From assembly GCA_041748175.1 (NCBI GenBank), contig JBGTDU010000057.1, positions 1-27,680 on the forward strand: 27,680 nt of DNA, written 5' to 3'. Under the pieces are notes generated by a model. It saw only the letters and a program-made list of their open reading frames with translations, was not told the origin of the DNA and made no database searches. Below are positions 21,780-27,680 of this stretch, one piece after another (within the stretch, counting starts at the first letter, position 1; every line of letters starts with the position of its first letter). This stretch comes from JAHEJB01 sp041748175 (GTDB taxonomy: Bacteria > Bacteroidota > Rhodothermia > Rhodothermales > Rubricoccaceae). The position numbers and the translations under genes were made by a program.

Positions 21780-22568
21780 TCACTCGGCAGTTCCCGCGTC
21801 GGGCGCGAAAGCTGCGTTCAGACGAGATTCTACATCGCCGATCGAAAGGTTGTAGTCGAGTTGGCCGCGCTCGGCGACGGAGATGGCTCCGGTTTCTTCG
21901 CTGGTCACGATAACGAAGGCATCGGTTCGCTCGGTGAGCCCGATCGCGGCGCGGTGGCGGAGACCGAGATGACCCTGAATCCATCGCTCCTCACTGACGG
22001 GAAAGATGCATCGCGCCGCCTCGATCTTCTGGCCCTGGATGATCACGCCACCATCGTGCAAAGGGGAGTTGGGAAAGAATATGCTCGTGAGCAAATCGCG
22101 CTCTACGTCGGCGTGGATGCGGGTTCCGCTTTCGATGTAACTCCGAACACTCGTCGAGCGCGCAAATGCAATGAGTGAGCCGACGCGATGCTCGCTCATC
22201 TCCGCGATGGCCCCGACAATCTCTGCCGTGATGTGGGCTCGTGGTGACTGGCGAACCAGCCGGCGAACTAGTGGATTGCTGCCAAGCAGGAACAGGAGCC
22301 GCCTGATCTCCGGCGCGAATAAAATGATGACCGCGATGACAAATACTTCGCTGACCGCACCAAAAATCGCCTGCAATGTGGTAAGGCCAGCAAAACGGAC
22401 CAACACATCCAGGCCGTAAAGGGCGAGCAGCACCAGCGCGACCTGCACCGCCAGCGTCCCCCGGATCAGCCGGTAGACCTGATAGACGAGCAAGGCCACA
22501 ATCGAAATGTCGAGCAGATCGAGCCACCCGAGGTCGACGAAGCCAATGCCGATGGCGAGGAAACTCAC
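21780..22568 (-). CDS. cdaA: Diadenylate cyclase CdaA (c-di-AMP synthase)
   Basis: 262 residues. Three transmembrane helices (about 14-34, 39-58, 65-83) precede a cytosolic DAC domain that makes cyclic di-AMP from two ATP. Active-site motifs are SPLHDGGVIIQ (DGG motif), GLRHRAAIGLTE (RHR motif) and EETGAISVA. The membrane part matches CdaA rather than DisA. The start is GTG at 22568, overlapping the folP stop (GTGA at 22565-22568), a coupling with folate genes that is common for cdaA outside the Firmicutes (recollection). No CdaR or GlmM gene is visible nearby. Confidence 0.95.
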   Translation of the reverse strand: MSFLAIGIGFVDLGWLDLLDISIVALLVYQVYRLIRGTLAVQVALVLLALYGLDVLVRFAGLTTLQAIFGAVSEVFVIAVIILFAPEIRRLLFLLGSNPLVRRLVRQSPRAHITAEIVGAIAEMSEHRVGSLIAFARSTSVRSYIESGTRIHADVERDLLTSIFFPNSPLHDGGVIIQGQKIEAARCIFPVSEERWIQGHLGLRHRAAIGLTERTDAFVIVTSEETGAISVAERGQLDYNLSIGDVESRLNAAFAPDAGTAE

Positions 22569-23515
22569 ACCGCCCTCTCCCGAACGTTAGCGCCTTCCGC
22601 CGCCGATAATGCCATGAGAAGATCCACCGTTGGCCGTACGTCATGCGTGCGAACAATCGACGCGCCCTTCATAACCGCCATCGCGGTCAGGCCGAGCGAA
22701 CCAAACAGTCGATCGTTGGGGGGGGCTGGCTTCTCCAGAGACCCCAATAGCGCGCCTACTGTGGATTTCCTCGAAACGCCAATTAGCACGGGCCTTCCGA
22801 GGTGAGCGAATCGTTCGAACTCAGCAACCATGCGCAAATTGTCGCGCATAGACTTCCCAAAACCAAATCCTGGATCGACGACGATATGCTCCACGCCAGC
22901 TTCCTCTGCGGTTTTCACGGACTCGGCCAGACTTTCCACTACGGCATCGATCACATCCTCGTAATCATATTCCTGAGGCATATCGCCGGGCTTACCCAAA
23001 GCGTGCATGACGACGAGCGGCGCACCAAAATCGGCTGCGGCGCTGGCGGTGCCGACTCCGTGACGGAGACCCGTGACGTCGTTTACCATGTGAGCGCCCA
23101 GGCGTAAGGCCGCGCGGGCCACCTCGCCTTTGTAGGTATCGATCGAGATAATGGCATGCGGGAGGCTCTGCATAATGGCTTCGATAACCGGCGCCGTTCG
23201 GTCGATCTCCTCTTGGGCCGAAATTGTCGTGGCTCCCATTCCATACGTTCTGCCGCGTGGCCTCGTCGACTCGCCCCCAATGTCGATGATCGCTGCGCCT
23301 TCCACCAGCATCTGTTCAGCACGACGGAGAGCGGCGTCGACCGTGGCATACCGTCCACCATCCGAAAAAGAATCCGGCGTCACATTGAGGATACCCATCA
23401 CGTGCGCGGTGCCATGGGTATGGCAGTCCAGCATCCCGCCGCGACAATCCAGCACCATCGGATCGACTGCGAGCCGTTCCGGACTTGCGGCGATGGCGGA
23501 GGAAAGGGCGGACAT
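22565..23515 (-). CDS. folP: Dihydropteroate synthase
   Basis: 316 residues. It condenses 6-hydroxymethyl-7,8-dihydropterin pyrophosphate with p-aminobenzoate to form dihydropteroate in folate synthesis; it is the sulfonamide target. Motifs in order are MGILNVTPDSFSDGGRY, IDIGGESTRP, ISIDTYKGEVARAAL, HMVNDVTGL, VVDPGFGFGKS, LIGVSRKSTVGALL and RTHDV at the C-terminus. The start at 23515 (MSALSS) is tentative; an ATG at 23458 (MVLDCRGG) also fits. The longer frame to 23761 lies in the divergent intergenic region. The stop overlaps the cdaA start. Confidence 0.95.
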   Translation of the reverse strand: MSALSSAIAASPERLAVDPMVLDCRGGMLDCHTHGTAHVMGILNVTPDSFSDGGRYATVDAALRRAEQMLVEGAAIIDIGGESTRPRGRTYGMGATTISAQEEIDRTAPVIEAIMQSLPHAIISIDTYKGEVARAALRLGAHMVNDVTGLRHGVGTASAAADFGAPLVVMHALGKPGDMPQEYDYEDVIDAVVESLAESVKTAEEAGVEHIVVDPGFGFGKSMRDNLRMVAEFERFAHLGRPVLIGVSRKSTVGALLGSLEKPAPPNDRLFGSLGLTAMAVMKGASIVRTHDVRPTVDLLMALSAAEGANVRERAV

Positions 23516-23759
23516 GCAGCGTGAGGACGGGTGTTGGAATCTACCACGCGAACGCTTGCCTGCGATTCCGGGAATAGTGCCGACGGGACTCGAGCATTTG
23601 AGAGTGACGGCTCCAGGAAACTCCGCGTGGCGAATCTCGCGGGACGGGATTACAAATTGTCGAGAAGGCTGCCGGGTATGGAACCGCAGTGTGCAGAGAT
23701 CGTGAAGAGGTTGGCGGAATTTATCCTGTCCGTGATTCGGACATATTTGCGAGGTCGTC
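23516..23759. other. Divergent intergenic region folP / sigma factor (244 bp)
   Basis: It must hold promoters for the minus-strand folP operon and the plus-strand sigma gene. On the plus strand CATATTTG (23742-23749) resembles the Bacteroidota -7 element TAnnTTTG with a TTTA 18 bp upstream, but it is only 10 bp from the ATG, so it would give an almost leaderless mRNA. A GAGG at 23751-23754 could be the SD. No repeat or RNA gene was seen. Confidence 0.35.
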
Positions 23760-24596
23760 ATGCACGTCCCACGCCAGCAGCGCTTACTGGATTACTATCT
23801 GAAAGAGATTGGGCAAATCTCGCTTTTGAAGGCGGACGAGGAGGTCGATCTGGCGCAGCGCATCCGGAACGGTGAGATTGAGGCGCTCCACAAACTTGTC
23901 CGCTCGAACCTCCGATTTGTTGTATCTGTAGCGAAGAAGTACCAGGGCCAGGGCCTTTCCCTTTCCGACCTCATCAACGAAGGCAATTATGGGCTCCTGA
24001 AGGCGGCAAGCCGCTTTGATGAGACGCGCGGATTCAAGTTCATCTCGTACGCGGTTTGGTGGATTCGGCAATCGATTCTACAAGCGCTAGCGGAGCAGAG
24101 CCGCGTCGTCCGGCTGCCGCTAAACCGGATCGGTACGATTTCCAAGATCCGCAAGACAACCGCACGTCTTTCACAGGAGTTGAAACGAGCGCCCAGCGTT
24201 GACGAAGTAGCTGGCGCGCTTGGGATGGAGCCCAACAAGATTAGAGATGCCCTCAAGCACGCCTTGCAGCACGTTTCGATGGACGCGCCTCTCAGCGAGG
24301 ACGACGACACCTCGCTCCTCGACCGCCTTGAGGAAACCGACCACGCACCTCCCGACGATTTCCTGATGGGCGAATCCGTTCGGATCGACGTGGAGCGCGC
24401 GCTGGTTTCGCTCGCACCGCGCGAGGCGGAGATCACCCGGCTTTACTTCGGCATTGGCCACGCACAGCCGATGAACCTGGAAGAGATCGGCAAGCAGTTC
24501 GGGCTAACGCGCGAACGAGTCCGGCAAATCAAGGAAAAAGCGTTGCGCAGGTTGCGGCAGCGAAACAGCCGGGAGGGATTGCAGGCGTACGTGTGA
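23760..24596 (+). CDS. RNA polymerase sigma factor, sigma-70 family (RpoD/SigA-type)
   Basis: 278 residues with regions 1.2 (LLDYYLKEIGQISLLKADEEVDLAQRI), 2 (NLRFVVSVAKKYQ, DLINEGNYGLLKAASRFDETRGFKFISYAVWWIRQSI), 3 (SKIRKTTARLSQELKRAPSVDEVAGAL) and 4 (LEEIGKQFGLTRERVRQIKEKALRRLR). There is no region 1.1, as in the short primary sigma factors of Bacteroidota. It lacks the N-terminal MRQLKI-T-type sequence I expect in the main Bacteroidota RpoD, and it ends REGLQAYV. It may therefore be a second, group-2 sigma factor rather than the housekeeping one. The -10 recognition helix of region 2.4 looks intact. Confidence 0.92.
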   Translation: MHVPRQQRLLDYYLKEIGQISLLKADEEVDLAQRIRNGEIEALHKLVRSNLRFVVSVAKKYQGQGLSLSDLINEGNYGLLKAASRFDETRGFKFISYAVWWIRQSILQALAEQSRVVRLPLNRIGTISKIRKTTARLSQELKRAPSVDEVAGALGMEPNKIRDALKHALQHVSMDAPLSEDDDTSLLDRLEETDHAPPDDFLMGESVRIDVERALVSLAPREAEITRLYFGIGHAQPMNLEEIGKQFGLTRERVRQIKEKALRRLRQRNSREGLQAYV

Positions 24597-24674
24597 TGTA
24601 GCCGAAAACGCCACCGTTGCCTGAGCCCAATAGCACAGATCCACTCCATCCCACTCAGCCCATTCGCTCAATCC

Positions 24675-25358
24675 TTAGAGCCTGCACGGGAGCGTGAGAC
24701 GGAGATGCCGCGAGCGGATTTTGATGACTTCAGCGTGCAGATCGCGCTCTAGCCGACTGAGCCCCAGCCATCCTTCGGTTGCCAAAACTACGTGTGGAAA
24801 AACCTCATACTCGGCCCTAAGGCCTCCGTCGAACGACCAATCGTCGAAGAGGAAGTCGAAGTTCGTCGTAATCCAGAAAGGATCGGACAGCCCGCCGGGG
24901 CCAGCGCTACGAATGCGCGCACGCTGCGTCACTTCAAGGTGACGGTTCAACTTCAGGCCCGGACCAAACTGGAAGTGCCCGGCCTCATAAAGGAAGAAGG
25001 CGCCCGCTTCGAGCGCCTGAAAGCGGAAGCTGTCCTCGTAATTTGGCTCGGAATCGGAGATATCACCCGGGGCGCTCCGCCCGCCAAATGCGCTGTAGGC
25101 GATGAATGGCATGACGTGCATAGCGCCATAGACCCGGCGGTTGTAATGCAGACGAAGGCTCGGCGTGAAATAGGGGGCCGTGCGGCTTGCGTCCACCACA
25201 GTGCCTGGCACTTCCTCCGTGGTGTAGGCGAGTCCGCTAAAACCAAGACTACCTTCCAGGCCGAGCCCTCGCAGCAACGTTGGCTGCGCAGAAGCGCTGG
25301 GGAGCAGAGCGCTGACGGCGAAAAGACAAGCGGAAATGAAGCATCGACTCACGTTCAT
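24675..25358 (-). CDS. Outer-membrane beta-barrel-like secreted protein
   Basis: 227 residues with a Sec signal peptide (MNVSRCFISACLFAVSALLPSASA, cleavage before QPT). The mature part has alternating hydrophobic/polar strands with aromatic girdle residues (LRLHYNRRVYGAMHVMPFIAYSAF, FRFQALEAGAFFLYEAGHFQFGPGLKLN, FDGGLRAEYEVFPHVVLATEGWLGL), consistent with an 8- to 10-strand outer-membrane barrel. The last residues (LTLPCRL) lack the terminal Phe. No family recognised. Its ATG overlaps the stop of the lipoprotein gene upstream (ATGA at 25355-25358), so both are co-translated and may form an envelope pair. Confidence 0.7.
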   Translation of the reverse strand: MNVSRCFISACLFAVSALLPSASAQPTLLRGLGLEGSLGFSGLAYTTEEVPGTVVDASRTAPYFTPSLRLHYNRRVYGAMHVMPFIAYSAFGGRSAPGDISDSEPNYEDSFRFQALEAGAFFLYEAGHFQFGPGLKLNRHLEVTQRARIRSAGPGGLSDPFWITTNFDFLFDDWSFDGGLRAEYEVFPHVVLATEGWLGLSRLERDLHAEVIKIRSRHLRLTLPCRL

Positions 25359-25786
25359 GGCGACTCGTTCTCTTCCAACTCGATCACGCCCAGATCCGTC
25401 TCCTCGCCTGGGCGGGCTGATCCGCCCGAGACTGTATAACGGGGGTCATAGGGCTCATCATTAATCGTGACTGTGTGGAGCCCACCATGAGGTCCTGCAT
25501 CGTAGATGATTAAAAAGTTTCCGTCAACGTTGGTGGTCGTGCTCGCCCGAATTAGTACGCCTCCCCCAAAGGATGACTCACTAAGAGTGACACCAAGGCC
25601 GCCGACCGGTGCACCAGTTTCTGCGACGACGACGGTGCCGACAATTCTCATTGTGCCATCTGTCTCACTGCCAAAGAGGTTGCATCCGCTAAGAATGAGG
25701 AGTGGGACAAGCGTTAGAACAAGAGTGAGGTCAACCAACTTAGGAGGAGGCTGACTGGTCCGTCGTGTGGTATGCTTCCAGTTCAT
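25355..25786 (-). CDS. Lipoprotein with carboxypeptidase-regulatory-like domain
   Basis: 143 residues. The hydrophobic segment LTLVLTLVPLLILSGC has a lipobox (LSGC, Cys35), so the protein is lipid-anchored. The mature part starts NLFGSETDGT and then reads IVGTVVVAETGAPVGGLGVTLSE, TTTNVDGNFLIIYD and HTVTINDEPYDPRY, the beta-sandwich pattern of CarboxypepD_reg/Ig-like domains found on many Bacteroidota surface proteins. The 15-residue basic N-region is long for a signal; a downstream start would still keep the lipobox. Overlaps the barrel gene downstream. Confidence 0.7.
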   Translation of the reverse strand: MNWKHTTRRTSQPPPKLVDLTLVLTLVPLLILSGCNLFGSETDGTMRIVGTVVVAETGAPVGGLGVTLSESSFGGGVLIRASTTTNVDGNFLIIYDAGPHGGLHTVTINDEPYDPRYTVSGGSARPGEETDLGVIELEENESP

Positions 25787-25824
25787 TTGTCGGGTGGTTC
25801 AATGTTACGACCTTCGCTGCCTCA

Positions 25825-26475
25825 ATGTTCACCTACTCGCTTTCATCCGAGAAACGGATCGTGCGATACTCTGCCTATTTTCTCGCGCTCACAGTCTTAG
25901 TAGGCGGCTGTGCCCACAGCCGCCTGTTCAACCCAGCCACGCCGGAAGGCCGGGCCGAGGTCAACGCCAGAGCAGAAAAGCACCCAACCATCGTCTTCCT
26001 CACCAACGGTGAACGCATGGATGTCGAGTCGCTCCGACTCAATGCCACTGAGGCCTCGTGGATCAACCCTCGTACCGGGGAGGCTCGGTCAGTCTTGCTT
26101 TCAGAAATTCGTACAGTACGAGTGCCGAATCGAGGTCGCGGCGCACTCGAAGGGATGGCTATTGGGGCGGGTATCGCGGCTGGAATAGGCATCCTTGGGA
26201 TCCTAATAGAGGGCGAAGGAGGAGGTCCTAGCCTAGGAGCTCCGTCAACGGAATTGGTTTTTGTCGGGGGCACGGTTTCCGGTGCCGCGATTGGTGCGCT
26301 GGTGGGGGTAGCCACGGGCCGAACCTTCTATGAGTCCGAACCAGCGCACGGGCCTTCCACGACCCTCAACCCTATTCCTTCAAGCCAAAATGCTCTTCTG
26401 TTGAAGCAACACTACAGCCTTTCCGTGCCCCGGAGTACGTTCTGGAATTGGGAGACCGCCACTCAAAGAGAGTAG
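25825..26475 (+). CDS. Lipoprotein with glycine-zipper segments
   Basis: 216 residues from the ATG at 25825. The signal YFLALTVLVGGC has a lipobox with Cys29. The mature part contains a small beta domain (IVFLTNGERMDVESLRLN, then SVLLSEIRTVRVPNRGRG) that looks like a GxRxxVxxL-type strand unit. It is followed by two Gly/Ala-rich hydrophobic stretches (GMAIGAGIAAGIGILGILIEG and GTVSGAAIGALVGVATG) typical of glycine-zipper envelope proteins. A GTG at 25861 would give a shorter classical lipoprotein signal. The open frame to 25765 would overlap the divergent lipoprotein gene and is not preferred. Function unknown. Confidence 0.7.
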   Translation: MFTYSLSSEKRIVRYSAYFLALTVLVGGCAHSRLFNPATPEGRAEVNARAEKHPTIVFLTNGERMDVESLRLNATEASWINPRTGEARSVLLSEIRTVRVPNRGRGALEGMAIGAGIAAGIGILGILIEGEGGGPSLGAPSTELVFVGGTVSGAAIGALVGVATGRTFYESEPAHGPSTTLNPIPSSQNALLLKQHYSLSVPRSTFWNWETATQRE

Positions 26476-26517
26476 CCGCCCCTGCCTTTCGCCCGTTCAA
26501 TTCCTCCCGCTCCTGCA

Positions 26518-26850
26518 ATGCCCATCACCCTATCTCCCCGCACGCCTGCCCTTGTCCTCAGATTCCTGTTGGCAACGCTGCTTGTATACTTAGTGTTCTC
26601 GGGTCCCATCGCTCTGGCACAGGGCTTCGGCTACGTTAATGCCACCCCGGAACAAGGCGAAGCGATGATGACTGTGAAGGGCTTTCTCTACGGAAATCCC
26701 GGAAACCCGAGCATAAATTTCAAGGCGTCGACAAGTCGGGACTCTGCGGGCGTAGCAGCCGGGAGTACAGATCCACGTCCTCCCAGACGAGGTTTTCGTC
26801 GAGCTCGCTGCGCGGAGCTGCACATCCGCCAGCCTGCCAAGAACGCGTAG
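26518..26850 (+). pseudogene. Secreted ORF, 3' end replaced by antisense repeat sequence
   Basis: An open frame of 110 codons with a plausible signal peptide (ALVLRFLLATLLVYLVFSGPIALAQ, cleavage before Gln). Only about residues 36-70 (GFGYVNATPEQGEAMMTV, GFLYGNPGNPSINF) look like genuine mature protein. From about 26760 on the frame reads the opposite strand of a decayed copy of the outer-membrane protein 3' end found at 27085 and 27389, so the C-terminal ~30 residues are not native. It is best read as a gene truncated or fused by the repeat. A short functional secreted peptide cannot be excluded. Confidence 0.5.
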
Positions 26851-26979
26851 CGACGTTGCATGCAACGTCGAACGGTCGAGTCATCGCAGCGGTCGCATGA
26901 TGGATTGTTAGAACGAGCCGACGCAGATTTCGCCGGCCTGCAGGGTTCCCTCCTTCGACGTTGCGTGCAACGTCGCTAC
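26847..26979. mobile_element. MITE/REP-like element, copy 1
   Basis: 133 bp with 26-bp terminal inverted repeats (26847-26872 and 26954-26979, one mismatch). The left end contains a perfect 20-bp palindrome at 26851-26870 (CGACGTTGCA plus its complement); the right end has the same 9-bp stem around a GT centre. No coding sequence or transposase is present, so it would need help in trans. Confidence 0.65.
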
Positions 26980-27150
26980 AACCAGACCACAAGAATTACG
27001 ACCACCACTGCATCCGGCAGGAATAGTTCGACAGCCTGCTAAAACGCCACCGCCGCCTGAACCCGGTAATACAGATTTATGTCGTCCCAGACGAGGTTTT
27101 CGTCCAGCTCGCTGCGCGGAGCTGCGCATCCGCCGGCCTGCCAAGAACGC

Positions 27151-27283
27151 GTAGCGACGTTGCATGCAACGTCGAATGGTCGATTCACCGCAGCGGTCGC
27201 ATGATGGATTGTTAGAACGAGCCGACGCAGATTTCGCCGGCCTGCAGGGTTCCCTCCTTCGACGTTGCGTGCAACGTCGCTAC
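27151..27283. mobile_element. MITE/REP-like element, copy 2
   Basis: Second copy of the 133-bp palindrome-ended element, 304 bp after copy 1, with the same terminal inverted repeats (27151-27176 and 27258-27283). The interior is almost unchanged; the differences are near 27178-27190. It was multiplied as part of the 304-bp tandem unit rather than by separate insertion. Confidence 0.65.
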
Positions 27284-27342
27284 AACGTGACCGCAAGAAC
27301 GACGACCACCGCTGCATCCGGCAAGAAAAGTTCGACAGTCCG

Positions 27343-27680
27343 CTAGAACGCCACCGCCGCCTGCACGCGGTAGTACAGATCCACGTCGTCCCAGACGAGG
27401 TTTTCGTCGAGTTCGCTCCACGGCGCCGCGATTCCGAGGCTGTGAAGAATGTCGAATCCGCCGATGGAAACGACATTCTTCGCCTCGATGCCCACGCCCG
27501 TTCGGCGTATGGCGTCATCGGTGTTGGATCCCGTCCAGACCATTCCCACATCTGCGAACAATGAGAACCCGAGCCGGTCGAGGTCGATGATGCCAAGGAG
27601 ATTCGTACTCAGGTCGATAACGGGCGGAAGGCGGTATTCGAGTGTGCCGAACAGCACCCGATTGCCAATGGCATAGCTGC
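27343..27680 (-). CDS. BamA/TamA-like outer-membrane protein, C-terminal part, cut by window end
   Basis: The last ~112 residues of an outer-membrane barrel, open to the right edge (the gene begins beyond 27680). The strands NRVLFGTLEYRLPP, GFSLFADVGMVWTG, a GVGIEAKNVVSIGGFDILHSLGIAAPWSE block and the final VDLYYRVQAAVAF match the C-terminal surface-antigen barrel of BamA/TamA/ShlB-type proteins. The terminal Phe is the usual assembly signal. Such barrels also occur at the end of larger Bacteroidota proteins with propeller domains, so the full protein cannot be named. The last ~25 codons are duplicated twice downstream in the 304-bp repeat. Confidence 0.75.
   Translation of the reverse strand, partial: SYAIGNRVLFGTLEYRLPPVIDLSTNLLGIIDLDRLGFSLFADVGMVWTGSNTDDAIRRTGVGIEAKNVVSIGGFDILHSLGIAAPWSELDENLVWDDVDLYYRVQAAVAF

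Larger units (their letters stand above)
26762..27429. repeat. 304-bp tandem repeat carrying the outer-membrane protein 3' end
   Basis: The sequence TCCCAGACGAGGTTTTCGTC begins at 26781, 27085 and 27389, exactly 304 bp apart each time. Each unit holds, read on the minus strand, the last codons of the outer-membrane protein gene (SELDENLVW-D-LYYRVQAAVAF), its stop, an AGCAGGCTGTCGAA motif, and a 133-bp palindrome-ended element. The third, rightmost copy is the live gene end and shows similarity only to about 27429. The leftmost copy is decayed beyond DVDLY (26762). Confidence 0.9.

Noticed and set aside
26847..27283. CRISPR array suggested by regularly spaced palindromes
   Set aside because: Only two copies, a 304-bp period, identical intervening sequence and no cas genes; it is a tandem duplication.
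27039..27596. 185-codon minus-strand frame through the 304-bp repeats
   Set aside because: The first part is out of frame with the outer-membrane protein gene and the rest is repeat sequence; only the duplicated C-terminal 25 codons are gene-derived.

Overview
The window looks like chromosomal DNA from a high-GC member of the Bacteroidota/Rhodothermota side of the tree. The lineage call is an inference. It rests on a DUF2480 protein, a short primary-type sigma factor of the form seen in that group, FecA-like TonB receptor and BamA-like outer-membrane proteins, and mixed use of Shine-Dalgarno (SD) sites. A few starts have a clear GGAGG; most do not. Genes are densely packed, many with ATGA or TGATG stop/start overlaps. 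No tRNA, rRNA, CRISPR array, phage module or transposase gene was found.

Layout. 1-760: 3' end of a TonB-dependent receptor. 968-4126 (minus strand): oxidative pentose phosphate operon gnd-zwf-pgl, all overlapping. 4357-6920: cysteine desulfurase, DUF2480 protein, short-chain dehydrogenase. 7013-11917: a tight six-gene run of two paralogous membrane proteins, a SAM methyltransferase, a D-Ala-D-Ala-ligase-like ATP-grasp enzyme, a small zinc-ribbon protein and a KamA-family aminomutase. 11928-13729: a secreted DUF1579-like protein, an AraC-type regulator and a small membrane protein. 13894-15411 (minus): arsenosugar genes (peroxidase-like protein, then ArsS). 15601-19134: a membrane protein with a degenerate GGDEF-like domain, phosphopentomutase, a small unknown and a hotdog thioesterase. 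19290-20135: two EutN/CcmL microcompartment vertex genes separated by a MITE-like repeat. 20235-23515 (minus): a YqaA-type membrane protein, then Pcm, CdaA (c-di-AMP synthase) and FolP. 23760-24596: sigma factor. 24675-26475: divergent envelope and lipoprotein genes. 26518-27680: a repeat-rich zone ending in the C-terminus of a BamA-like outer-membrane protein.

Most notable. (a) In the KamA homologue a Gln replaces one of the two substrate-binding Asp residues of lysine 2,3-aminomutase. Its gene overlaps a zinc-ribbon gene that starts 4 bp after an ATP-grasp ligase gene, which suggests an uncharacterised beta-amino-acid activation or ligation pathway. (b) Two EutN vertex proteins occur with no shell hexamer gene in view. 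(c) Exact 304-bp tandem repeats duplicate the 3' end of an outer-membrane protein gene together with a 133-bp palindrome-ended element. (d) At least five different palindromic repeat families sit between genes in 27 kb, which points to heavy REP/MITE colonisation.
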